From RYN-230 sp963770545 (lineage in GTDB: Bacteria; Actinomycetota; Actinomycetes; Streptosporangiales; Streptosporangiaceae): a stretch of DNA of 64,000 bases. The first letter of the stretch is position 1. Each line of letters opens with the position of its first letter. The stretch spans positions 1 to 64,000 of the forward strand of contig CAVYQF010000009.1 of NCBI GenBank assembly GCA_963770545.1, given 5' to 3'. Both the position numbers and the translations under genes were made by a program. Positions 1 to 8,450 of the stretch are shown in pieces. The notes beneath the pieces were generated by a model that was given only the letters and a program-made list of their open reading frames with translations, was not told where the DNA came from and did no database searches.

Positions 1-8
1 CCCGGCTC

Positions 9-674
9 TTACTCCTCGCTCGCCGCGGGAGAACCGCCCGCGGGCTCCTCGTCGCCCTCCGGAACCGGGGCAGGCTCAGCCGACGCCGCGGCCGCGGTCT
101 CGGGCACGCCGATCTCGGCTTCCATCTGCTCGGCGGTGGGCGCCGCGATCACGTGCAGCACAAGCGCCTCGGGCTCCACAGCCAGCGAGGATCCTTCCGG
201 CAGTTTCAGGTCGCCGGCGTGCACCGCCGTGCCGACCTCCATGTCCTCCACGCTGACTTCGATGCCGGTGGGGATGTGCGTGGCCTCAGCCTCGATCGCG
301 ATCTGGACCATCTGCTGGTCGAGCAGGCCGCCCGAGTACACCTCGCCGGTCACCTGGATCGGGATGTCCACGGTGACCTTCTCACCGCGGCGGACCATGA
401 TGAGGTCCACGTGCTCCACGGAGCCGCGGATCGGGTTGCGCTGCACGGACTTCGGCAGCACCAGCTGGTTCCCGCCGGGCAGCCCGTCCAGGCGGATCAG
501 CACGTTCGCGGTCTTCAGCGCCATCATTACGTCGTGGCCGGGAAGAGTCAGGTGCCGGGTGTCGGTGCCGTGGCCATACAGTACGGCGGGAACCCGGCCT
601 GCGCGGCGCTCACGGCGGGCGGCGCCCTTGCCGAACTCGGTGCGCGGCTCAGCGGCGATGCGGACCTCGGGCAC
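9..674 (-). CDS. rplY: 50S ribosomal protein L25 (bL25, TL5/CTC type)
   Basis: Ribosomal protein bL25 of the general-stress (CTC/TL5) type, which binds 5S rRNA in the large subunit. The 221-residue product has the L25 barrel in about residues 5-93 (RTEFGKGAARR, VLYGHG and HVDLI are recognisable), a TL5-type C-terminal domain to about 185, and an Ala/Glu/Pro-rich acidic tail, as in other actinobacterial members. The start is the GTG at 674, with AGGGAGT a few bases upstream. In related genomes the order glmU-prs-rplY-pth is conserved. Here a PAP2 gene, a small repeat gene and an AfsR gene lie between prs and rplY, so the usual transcription unit has been opened. Confidence 0.96.
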   Translation of the reverse strand: MPEVRIAAEPRTEFGKGAARRERRAGRVPAVLYGHGTDTRHLTLPGHDVMMALKTANVLIRLDGLPGGNQLVLPKSVQRNPIRGSVEHVDLIMVRRGEKVTVDIPIQVTGEVYSGGLLDQQMVQIAIEAEATHIPTGIEVSVEDMEVGTAVHAGDLKLPEGSSLAVEPEALVLHVIAAPTAEQMEAEIGVPETAAAASAEPAPVPEGDEEPAGGSPAASEE

Positions 675-876
675 GGTACTTACTCCCTACGACGCGGACT
701 AGATTGCCGGGGCAGCGCTCTCCGGGTAACCGCTCGGGCACCGGGGCCGCATACGGCAACCGACAGGCACGCGAAAGAGCGTGCCTTCCGGAGTCTAACT
801 CACCCCGGGCGGTTCCCTGTCCGCCGCTGGCGAGCCCGGGCGAGGCTACTCGACAGGCATGCCATCTCAGGTGGCC

Positions 877-1692
877 TCATCGGGGCCGATGCCTCGCCGT
901 CGGCAGCCAGCGGCCAACCGAGGCAAGCCACCGCCCGGGAACTGGCAGGTCCAGGATCAGCGCGAGTCCGCAGACCGTTCCGATGCCGACAGCGGCGCCG
1001 GCCACGGTGTCGGTCAAGTAGTGCCACTGCAGACCGATGACCGCGATGGCGACGACGACTCCCACCACACACGCCGCTGCCGGGATCAGTACGCGCAGCG
1101 CCCCGCCCCTGGCCGGCCGCGGCGGGACCAGAAGCAGGACCGTGACGGTCGCGGCCAGCGCAAAGACAGCCGCGGTATGCCCGCTCGGGTAGGCCGGGTT
1201 GCCCAGACACGTGCGGTGGACCAGGGGCTTGAGCAGGCCGTCGTTCAGTCCGACCGTGACCGGGACGGCCGCCGCGCCCAGCACGGCACCGTTAAGCCGC
1301 GCGCCGACCAGGGAACCGACGACGATGACCGCGGTCAGCACGGCCGCCGGGAGATACGAGCCCGGCGCGGCGACCCACAACAGGAGACCATGATGGTCGC
1401 CGAGCCAGCTAATGACCGGAGAGTCAACGGCGTGGTCGAACTGGTCCGCCGTGGTCTGATGCGCAAAAAGTACGCCGAGCACGGCGACGAGAATCGCGCA
1501 GCAAGCCAGCAGCGCGCCGGCCCAGGGACGGATGGAGGCAGCCAGGAGAGGCAGACCGGACCGCAATTGCCTATCGCCCGCGGTGCCCCGACCGGGTGAT
1601 GGTCCACGTGAACGGTCCGCAGCCGTACCGTCCCGTATTCCGGGCAGGCTCCCAGCCACGGTGCGTACCGTCTCCTCGTCCGGCGGGTTCAT
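877..1692 (-). CDS. PAP2-family membrane phosphatase
   Basis: Membrane phosphatase of the PAP2 (phosphatidic acid phosphatase type 2) superfamily, probably hydrolysing lipid phosphates or undecaprenyl-type pyrophosphates at the outer membrane face. The three PAP2 signature segments are visible: KPLVHRT, then YPSGHTAA with the catalytic His, then GLQWHYLTDTVAG. About six hydrophobic segments surround them. The start is uncertain. The ATG at 1692 is used (271 aa); an ATG at 1734 and a TTG at 1773 are in frame, but the latter lies inside a strong hairpin (1741-1765). Substrate cannot be told from sequence. It is transcribed in the same direction as rplY, about 200 bases away. Confidence 0.88.
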   Translation of the reverse strand: MNPPDEETVRTVAGSLPGIRDGTAADRSRGPSPGRGTAGDRQLRSGLPLLAASIRPWAGALLACCAILVAVLGVLFAHQTTADQFDHAVDSPVISWLGDHHGLLLWVAAPGSYLPAAVLTAVIVVGSLVGARLNGAVLGAAAVPVTVGLNDGLLKPLVHRTCLGNPAYPSGHTAAVFALAATVTVLLLVPPRPARGGALRVLIPAAACVVGVVVAIAVIGLQWHYLTDTVAGAAVGIGTVCGLALILDLPVPGRWLASVGRWLPTARHRPR

Positions 1693-1740
1693 CGATTCGC
1701 AGACTAGCCTCAGCCTCCGATCCGGTCCATCCATGAGCAG

Positions 1741-1765
1741 GGCCAGCGGCCGTCGGCCGCTGGCC
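1741..1765 (-). terminator. hairpin after the MTHESEP-repeat gene
   Basis: Perfect 11-bp inverted repeat (GGCCAGCGGCC / GGCCGCTGGCC) around a 3-base centre, 72 bases after the stop of the gene ending at 1837. There is no T-run, as is common for actinobacterial terminators. Confidence 0.6.
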
Positions 1766-1836
1766 CGTGTCAATCCGTGTGGCGAGGTCCGGGTTAGCTG
1801 GACCCGGACTCCTGCGAGGCCAGGATGGCCTCCGGG

Positions 1837-2139
1837 TTACCCCTGTTCGGACTCGTGCGTCATCTGCGGCTCGGACTCGTGCGTCATCTGCGGCTCGGAC
1901 TCGTGCGTCATCTGCGGTTCGGACTCGTGGGTCATGGCCGGCTCAGACTCGTGGGTCATGGCCGGCTCAGACTCGTGGGTCATGGCCGGCTCAGACTCGT
2001 GCGTCATCTCGGGCTCGGCCTCGTGAGTCATCTGCGGCTCGGACTCATGGGTCATGGCTGGCTCGGACTCATGGGTCATGTCCGGCTCGGACTCGTGGGT
2101 CATGTCCGGCTGGGCATCTTCGGAGCTGAGGTTCTCCAT
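1837..2139 (-). CDS. small acidic protein of eleven MTHESEP repeats, AfsS-like by position
   Basis: A 100-residue protein made of an 11-residue head (MENLSSEDAQP) followed by eleven tandem 8-residue repeats of the form x-MTHESEP (x = D, A, Q or E), ending in QG. The start is the ATG at 2139, with AGGAGAGG about 10 bases upstream; longer in-frame reading is non-coding in character. It is very acidic and rich in Thr/Ser next to acidic residues. It lies directly downstream of, and on the same strand as, an AfsR-like regulator. That matches the arrangement of afsS, a small repeat-containing activator gene next to afsR in Streptomyces. The functional link is inference; no sequence identity to AfsS is claimed. 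The repeats are nearly identical at DNA level (24 bp), so copy number could vary. Confidence 0.75.
   Translation of the reverse strand: MENLSSEDAQPDMTHESEPDMTHESEPAMTHESEPQMTHEAEPEMTHESEPAMTHESEPAMTHESEPAMTHESEPQMTHESEPQMTHESEPQMTHESEQG
1842..2106. repeat. 24-bp coding tandem repeat, eleven copies
   Basis: Eleven direct copies of a 24-bp unit encoding the MTHESEP octapeptide, with few differences between copies. The reading frame is kept throughout, so gain or loss of units would change length without frameshift. Confidence 0.9.
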
Positions 2140-2289
2140 GGTCGTTGTCCTCTCCTGTTCCCTGACCCCCGTGAGCCAGGAAGAAAGACATCCACTATGT
2201 GCCGGTAGCAGCGTACCGGGGTGTCCCTCATCGTCCGGCGGATTGTCCGCCCTATCCGGTCTGAAACAGCTCACTGAATGGATAGGTGC

Positions 2290-2322
2290 CAGCCAGATAT
2301 GCGTGACCTTAGGTGACACGCC
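2290..2322. promoter_or_regulatory. possible operator upstream of the MTHESEP-repeat gene
   Basis: In the 215-base gap between the AfsR-like gene and the repeat gene, a GGTGAC/GTCACC inverted repeat (5-base spacer) overlaps a GTCAC direct repeat with 10-base spacing. AfsR and PhoP are known to bind short direct repeats upstream of afsS, but the spacing here does not match a classical 11-bp PHO box. Assignment is tentative. Confidence 0.3.
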
Positions 2323-2354
2323 GTCACCAGGCCGCGGGCCACGACCCAGGCAGG

Positions 2355-5311
2355 CTACGTGCCGAGGCCACGAAACTGGGCGCGGACTGCCGATGCTTGC
2401 GCGTCGTCCCCCAGTTCCTCGTAGATCAGCACTGCCCGGCGCAGGTACGCCCCGGCCTGGTCCGGTTGCTGCCTGGCGACATGAGCCCGCACCAGGCGGC
2501 ACAGGGTGTCCGCGGCGTCGAACCGGTCCCCGGCGGAGTCGCGGAGTTCCAGGGCCCGCTCCAGGGCACCGATAGCGGGGGCCGCCTGGCCCAGCGACAG
2601 GTACGCCTCGCCGAGGTTGTCCAGCGCATAGCCCTCTCCGCGGATCTCGCCGATATCCCGGAACATTTCCCGCGCGTGATCCAGGCTGCCCACCGCCTCA
2701 GTGACGCGGCCCAGCGACAGGTACGTTTCACCGAGATTGTTCAGCACGACAGCTTCGCTATAGGGATTGGCCGCCTGACGCTGAATTTCAAGGGCCCGCT
2801 TGAGCAAGGCGAGTGCCTCGTCGTAACGCCGTAGCCGGACGTAGGTATCGGCCAGGTTGCTGGCCGTCTGCGCTTCGCCCGGGAGGTCCGCGATTTCCCG
2901 GCGGATCCCCAGAGCCTGCTCGAAGTAGCCGGCCGCTTCATCCATGCGCCGGCGGGCAAAGGCCATGCCCAGGTTGTTCAGCACCAGGGCCTCGCCACGC
3001 CTGTCACCCAGCACGCGGACGCTGGACAGGGCGACCTGGTGCGTCTCGACCCAGTCGGCCCAGTAGGTACGCCGGTTGAAGAATCCAAAGGCGGCGACGG
3101 GCAACTGCCACGCGAGCACGTGCAGGGCACTCGCCGCGGCCTGCCGGGTGGCGGTGACCAGGTTTGTGCGCTCCACCTCACACCAGTTGAGCGCCTCGTC
3201 CAGGGACAGGAAACTGAGCGGCTCACAGTCTGCTTCCAGGGGAGGCAACGGCACCTTGTAGCGGTGCGGAGACACCATGTGGGCCACGGCATCGACCGTG
3301 TGCAGATACCAGGCGAGCACCCGGCGCACGGCCGCGTCCCGGGCCAGGGGAGTTTCCTCCAGGTTCGCCCGGCCGGCTGCGTAGGCCCTCAGCAGGTCGT
3401 GGAACCGGTAGCGATCGGTGCGCCGGCGACTGCAGCAACTGGGCATCGACCAGATGCTCCAGGGCATCCGCGACGCATCGCTCGGGCTGCCCCATGAGCG
3501 CGGCCGCCGCGGGCAGCCCGATCGTCCGCCCCTGCCACGTTCCCAGCAGGCGGAAGGCCTGCGCCGGGTCAACGTCGTCCGCGTCGTGGCGGGGCAGGCT
3601 AGCGAAACTAACCTCGAAGCAGGCCCGGACGGCCAGGTCCCCGGTCTTCAGCTCATCCAGCCGCCGGCGCTCGTCGGAGAGCCGCCTGGCCAGGTTACGA
3701 ACGGTCCAGCCGCCCCGCGCGGCCAGCCGGGCACCCGCGATCCTGATGGCCAGCGGCAGTCCCGCGCACGCGGTCAGCACATCATCGGTAGCCTCGGGCT
3801 CCGCCTCGGCGCGGGCCCGGCCGATGATGCTGGCGAACAGGTCCAGGGCCTCGGCCGAGTCGAGCACATCCAGGTCGATGAACCGGCTTCCGGCCAGATC
3901 CGGCATGCGGTTCCGGGTGGTGACCAGCACCGCGCAGGAACCGGAGCCCGGGAGCAACGGCCTGACCTGCGCGGCATCCCGGGCATCGTCCAGGACGATG
4001 AGTACCCTGCGGTCCGTCAGCAGAGACCGGTACTGGGCGGCCCGTTCCTCCTCTCCCGCCGGGATGCGGCCCGGGTCCACACCGAGATCACGCAGGAAAC
4101 GGGCCAGGATGTCGCCCGGCGGGACCGGGGGCGCATTGGGGCGGACCAGATTGGCGTACAGCTGCCCATCCGGGTAATGCGGCCGCAGCAGGTGCGCGGC
4201 GTGGACCGCCAGAGTGGTCTTGCCCAGCCCGCCTGCCCCGATCACCGCCGCCACCACGACCGCCCCGGGACTGTCCGGACGGGGCGGGCCGGACAGCAGG
4301 CCACGCAGGTTCCGCAGATGGTCCGGCGCGACCGGTGAAGTCCAGGATGTCCGCCGGCAGCTGGGCCAGCAGCGGCAGCGGCACCGCGGCCGGGGACACC
4401 AGGCCCGCGTCAGCCGGCCCCGTGACCGGCGCCGTCATCGCGTCGGGCGGCGGCTCGCCGGGCCGGGCCTGAGCGGCCGCGGACGTCCTGGCCTGCAGCC
4501 CGGACGGCCACGCGGCGAAGGGGGAGTCCGCCGCGGCGGTTTTCGTTGCGGATCCCGGTCGGCCCGAGCCCGCGTCGGCCCGCAGCATCTGCTGGTGCAG
4601 TTGCCGTAGCTCGGCGCTGGGCTCAACGCCTAGCTCATCCGCGATCACCACACGGGCCTGGGCGTAGGCCTCGAGCGCCTCGGCCTGCCGGCCGGAGCTG
4701 TACAGGGCCCGCATGAGCAGGGCCCACATGCCCTCGCGGATGGGATGGTCGACGAGCAGCCGGCGCAGCTCCGCCACGACCTGAGCCTGGCGGCCGCAGG
4801 CCAGTTCAGCCTGGATTCGCAGCTCCAGCGCCTCGATCCGCGCCTCTTCCAGTCCCCCGGCCTCGGCGCTGATCAGGGGGGAGGCCGGGACGTCAGCCAG
4901 CGCCCGGCTCCCCTGCCACAAGCCGAGAGCCTGGTCGAGCAGGTCAGCCGCCCGCTGGCTCTCCCCCGCGGACAGGGCCTTCCGGCCCTCGGAGGCGAGC
5001 CGGGCGAACCGCCCCGCGTCGAGGTCATCGGCCGTGACCAGCAGCTGGTACCCGGGGTAGCGGGTCATCAGGACCTTGCCCTCCGGGTCGCCGATCAGCC
5101 TGCGCAGCCGGAGAACGTAGATACTGATCGAGTTGCTGGCGCGAGCCGGCTGGTCTTCTGGCCATACCTCGCTGATCAGGTGATCGGTCGAGACAACCTG
5201 GCCCGCCTGCAACAGCAGCACGGCCAGCACCGTGCGCCACTTGGGTGCGTTGATGCCACTCCAGCTCTCGTCCACCTGGACCTCGAGTGGCCCAAGTATC
5301 CGAAACCGCAT
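2355..5311 (-). pseudogene. afsR: AfsR-like SARP regulator (HTH-BTAD, NB-ARC, TPR) with two frameshifts
   Basis: Large transcriptional regulator of the AfsR/SARP type that controls secondary metabolism in streptomycetes. Three segments lie in three reading frames. Segment one, 5311 to about 4326, carries an OmpR-like DNA-binding domain (starts MRFRILGPLEV) and a BTAD domain. Segment two, about 4326 to 3422, carries an NB-ARC ATPase with P-loop GAGGLGKTTLA and Walker B VLIVLDDA. Segment three, about 3422 to 2355, carries RYRFHDLLRAYA followed by TPR repeats. Removing one base near 4325 and one near 3422 gives continuous family sequence (DFTGRADHLRNL; LLQSPRTDRYRF). Both lesions are +1, so this is either a recently broken gene or an assembly error. 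The start ATG at 5311 has GAGGC upstream. Confidence 0.85.
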
Positions 5312-5612
5312 CGTTCGCGCCTCGTTCACTGAGGGGGGTGCGTCCGTCCCGGCCACCGTGAGTCACGGAACTGGCCAAGCCATCACTTAATGATGACCCA
5401 GATCTGACCATCACGGCAGCTTCCGGACGAGGTGTTGCCGGGCGTACCTGACGTTCGGGGCTTAATCACGGATCAATCGTGGCGCAAGGGCCCACTGACA
5501 TTCTCTTACTCAGCGACGGCAAGCAGGAACAGAGCCGCCGGCAGGGGATCAGGTCGGGGGGCCGACCGGGATCGCCGCGGACCGCCATGCGGGGGCGCAG
5601 TCCGCGACATCA

Positions 5613-5652
5613 CCTGGTCAGGGCGGCCATGCGTGCGGCCGCCCTGACCAGG
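5613..5652. terminator. hairpin with 16-bp perfect arms
   Basis: CCTGGTCAGGGCGGCC pairs perfectly with its complement across an 8-base loop. It lies about 265 bases after prs and 300 bases before the AfsR start. It could be a second terminator or a structured small RNA. Confidence 0.5.
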
Positions 5653-5845
5653 GAACCCAGCGATCCCAGACGGAGGAAAAACGGCACGTACCGCAGCCCG
5701 ATGCGGCCACCGAGCCGGTGGCCGCCGTCTTCGTCTCTTGCGGGGGCGAAGACAGCGGTCACCTTCGGGATCGCCAGACGCCGCAGGCCGGTGATGGGTC
5801 CGGGGGATGACCCACTCCGGTCTGCGGTCCGGGGGGCGGGAGAGC

Positions 5846-5873
5846 GGCCCGGACCTCCTCGGAGGTCCGGGCC
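5846..5873 (-). terminator. terminator of prs
   Basis: Perfect 13-bp inverted repeat (GGCCCGGACCTCC and complement) with a 2-base centre, 45 bases beyond the prs stop codon. No T-run follows. Confidence 0.65.
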
Positions 5874-5917
5874 TGCTCAGCGTCCGGGCCGGGTCAGCCC
5901 AGCGTCCTCGGGCCGGG

Positions 5918-6895
5918 TCAGCTCTGGCCGTCGAAGAGGCTGGTCACCGAACCATCGCTGAAGACCTCGGTGATCGCCCTGGCGATCAGTGGCGCGATCG
6001 AGAGCACGGTCAGCTTGTCGAACCGGTTGTCGTCCGCGATCGGCAGCGTGTTGGTGACGATGACCTCACTGACCCGCGAGTTCTTCAGCCCGTCCACCGC
6101 AGCGCCGGACAGCACGCCGTGCGTGGCGGTGACGATGACCTTGGCTGCGCCCTTCTCGAACAGCGCGTCGGCCGCCTTGATGATCGTTGCGCCAGTGTCG
6201 ATCATGTCGTCCACGACGATGCAGGTCCGGCCGGCCACGTCCCCGACCACCTCGAACACGGCCACCTGGTTGGCCACGTCCGGATCGCGGCGCTTGTGGA
6301 TGATGGCCAGCGGGGAGCCGAGCCGGTCGGTCCAGCGCTCACAGACCCGGACCCGCCCGGCGTCCGGGGCCACCACCGTGACCTGCGAGACGTCCAGGTT
6401 GCGCTCGATGTAGCCGGCCAGGGTCGGGAGCGCGAAGAGGTGGTCCACCGGCCCATCGAAGAAGCCCTGGATCTGCGCGGTGTGCAGGTCGACGGCCATG
6501 ATCCGGTCCGCACCCGCGGTGAGGAACAGGTCAGCCATCAGCCGGGCCGAGATCGGCTCCCGGCCACGGCTCTTCTTGTCCTGGCGGGCGTAACCGAAGA
6601 ACGGTGCCACCACCGTGATCCGCTTGGCCGACGCGCGCTTGAGCGCATCGACCATGATCAGCTGCTCCATGATCCACTGATTGATCGGGGCGGTGTGGCT
6701 CTGCACCACGAACGCGTCACTGCCGCGGACCGACTCCATGAAACGGACGAAGATCTCACCGTTGGCGAAGTCGAACAGCCGGGCCGGAGCAGGCTCAATG
6801 CCCAGGCAGCCGGCGATCTCGTTGGTCAATTCCGGGTGGGCCCGGCCGGAGAAAAGCATCAGCTTCTTCTCGCCGGTCGCGGTGATGCCGGTCAC
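5918..6895 (-). CDS. prs: ribose-phosphate pyrophosphokinase (PRPP synthase)
   Basis: Makes 5-phosphoribosyl 1-diphosphate from ribose 5-phosphate and ATP for nucleotide, His and Trp synthesis. The 325-residue product has the class I features: LMLFSGRAHPELTNEIA near the N-terminus, FARQDKK-type loop (YARQDKKSRGREPISA), and the PRPP-binding site VVDDMIDTGATI near residue 220. The start is the GTG at 6895. The end of the former glmU frame (TGA) overlaps this start by four bases, so the two genes were once translationally coupled (see glmU). A strong hairpin follows the stop. Confidence 0.97.
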   Translation of the reverse strand: MTGITATGEKKLMLFSGRAHPELTNEIAGCLGIEPAPARLFDFANGEIFVRFMESVRGSDAFVVQSHTAPINQWIMEQLIMVDALKRASAKRITVVAPFFGYARQDKKSRGREPISARLMADLFLTAGADRIMAVDLHTAQIQGFFDGPVDHLFALPTLAGYIERNLDVSQVTVVAPDAGRVRVCERWTDRLGSPLAIIHKRRDPDVANQVAVFEVVGDVAGRTCIVVDDMIDTGATIIKAADALFEKGAAKVIVTATHGVLSGAAVDGLKNSRVSEVIVTNTLPIADDNRFDKLTVLSIAPLIARAITEVFSDGSVTSLFDGQS

Positions 6896-7042
6896 GCGTC
6901 CTGAGCTCCCTTACTCGTCGCGGCGTCCTGCCCTCCGGCGGGCCGCCCCCCGGCGCCCGGCCCGCCAGAACTCTGTCCACCAGGACTCTGCCCGCCAGGG
7001 GTCTGGTGAGCAGGGTCCTGTTCGCTGGCGGCCAGTTGCCCG

Positions 7043-8128
7043 TCAGCATCTGATTCCCGCGTTGTTCATACCCTCTGCCGAGCCGCCTGCATCGATCTTG
7101 CTGCCCGGAGGAAGATAAGCGAACGGCCCCACGACCGCGCCCGCGCCGATATCGGCCCCCCGGCAGACGGACTGGATGATGGTGGCCCCCTCACCCACGA
7201 CCGTGTCCCGCAGTTGCGCTCCCGGGCCGACCCGGGCCCCCGCCGCCACCGTGGTGCGGCCCTCAAGCTGGGTGCCCGGCCCGATCTCGACGTCGCGGGC
7301 CAGGCTCACGCCGGTATCGATCCAGGTCGTCGCCGGGTCCACAACCGTGACGCCCGCGCCCATCCAGGTGCTGAGCAGCCGCGCGTTGAAGATCTGCCGC
7401 GCCCGGGCCAGCTGGGCCCGGTCGTTCACGCCCAGCACCTCGTCCGGGTCCTCCAGGGTCACCGAGGCCACATGGTGACCCTCGGCGCGGAGGATCGCGA
7501 TCACGTCGGTGAGATATTCCTCACCCTTGGCGTTGTCGGTGGGCACCCTCTTGACCGCGTCGCCGAGCAGGTGCGCCTCGAAGGCGTAGACCCCCGAGTT
7601 GATCTCATCGATGGCCCGCTCCTCCGGGGTCGCGTCGGCCTCCTCGGTGATCCTCAGGAAGGCGCCCGAGTCATCTCGGATGATGCGCCCGTACCCGGTG
7701 GGGTTGGGGACCCGGGCGGTGAGCACGGTGGCCGCGGCCTCCCGGGCCTGGTGTTCGCGGACCAGGGCGGTCAGCGTGGTCCCGCGCAGCAGTGGCGCGT
7801 CCGCGTAGGTGACCACGATCGTCCCGTGGTCCAGCCCGACCTCCTCGATCACCGTCCGGACCGCGTGGCCGGTGCCACCCTGGCGGTGCTGGACCACGGC
7901 CTGGGCGTCCGGGGCCTGGCTGGCCAGGTACTCGGTGACCTCACGGCGGCGATGGCCGACCACCACGATGAGGCGGACGGGATCCGTCTCGCGCCCGGTG
8001 GCCAGCACGTGCCCCAGCAAGGTCTCGCCACAGATCGCGTGCAGGACCTTCGGAGTGGTATCGGACTTCATCCGCGTACCTTCGCCCGCGGCCAGGATGA
8101 TGACCGCAGCCGGACGGCTCACACTCAC
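7043..8128 (-). CDS. glmU: GlmU lacking the acetyltransferase domain
   Basis: N-acetylglucosamine-1-phosphate uridyltransferase half of GlmU. The start is the GTG at 8128, with GAGGAG 8-9 bases upstream, giving 361 aa; about 480 is usual. The pyrophosphorylase domain is complete: LAAGEGTRMKSDTPKVLH-type loop, QGGTGHA, YADAPLL and GYGRI. The left-handed beta-helix begins but stops after GPFAYLPPGS. The YLRPG arginine and the catalytic His region with its acetyl-CoA site are absent. The 147 bases to prs still encode, in another frame, a Gly/Gln/Ala-rich tail ending in a TGA that overlaps the prs start. This suggests an internal deletion of more than 100 codons rather than a natural short form. 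An assembly collapse is the alternative. Confidence 0.88.
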   Translation of the reverse strand: MSVSRPAAVIILAAGEGTRMKSDTTPKVLHAICGETLLGHVLATGRETDPVRLIVVVGHRRREVTEYLASQAPDAQAVVQHRQGGTGHAVRTVIEEVGLDHGTIVVTYADAPLLRGTTLTALVREHQAREAAATVLTARVPNPTGYGRIIRDDSGAFLRITEEADATPEERAIDEINSGVYAFEAHLLGDAVKRVPTDNAKGEEYLTDVIAILRAEGHHVASVTLEDPDEVLGVNDRAQLARARQIFNARLLSTWMGAGVTVVDPATTWIDTGVSLARDVEIGPGTQLEGRTTVAAGARVGPGAQLRDTVVGEGATIIQSVCRGADIGAGAVVGPFAYLPPGSKIDAGGSAEGMNNAGIRC

Positions 8129-8410
8129 TTGGCGGTGCTCCTCGGTTGCTGCTCCCCGGATGCCGGGATCCCGCTCCCCGGTTGCGCCGTCATGGCCCGC
8201 GCTGATCCCGCCCCGTTCACCTGGTGCATCAGTACACGCGCCCGACACCCGCAGGATACCGTCCGGGCCATCCGGTCGATGCCGGTTGGGTGGGACGAAG
8301 CCCCTGCTCAGCGGAACGTAGCGGCTCCCGTACAGGCCGCCAGACCTGGCGCCGCACCCTTTCGGTCCGCATGTCCCGGCGCGGCAGGTTTTGTCGGTAC
8401 CCGGCGCTAG

Positions 8411-8450
8411 CATTCGAATATGGATTCGAATATATTAGGCAGTTCGAATG
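8411..8450. promoter_or_regulatory. triple TTCGAA element across the start of the HTH gene
   Basis: Three TTCGAA palindromes at 8413, 8425 and 8443 in an AT-rich pocket; ATTCGAATAT occurs twice at 12-base spacing. The ATG of the following gene (8420) lies between the first two. This looks like a protein-binding site at a leaderless or nearly leaderless start, plausibly autoregulatory. Confidence 0.45.

Larger units (their letters stand above)
5312..5917. other. 606-base structured non-coding stretch between prs and the AfsR gene
   Basis: No convincing gene is present. The stretch holds several strong inverted repeats: 5613-5652 (16-bp perfect arms), 5703-5725 (10-bp arms) and 5846-5873 (13-bp arms). 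The last of these is probably the prs terminator. The part next to 5311 should hold the promoter of the AfsR gene, but I cannot identify it with confidence. Confidence 0.6.

Noticed and set aside
1837..2139. CRISPR array, because of regular 24-bp repeats
   Set aside because: There are no spacers; units are contiguous, in frame and encode an octapeptide with a proper start and SD.
2290..2322. A classical PHO box before the repeat gene
   Set aside because: The GTCAC direct repeat has 10-base, not 11-base, spacing and lacks the full unit; kept only as a weak regulatory note.
5432..5961. Short plus-strand frames between prs and the AfsR gene
   Set aside because: No SD, domain or conservation clue; the sequence is dominated by hairpins.
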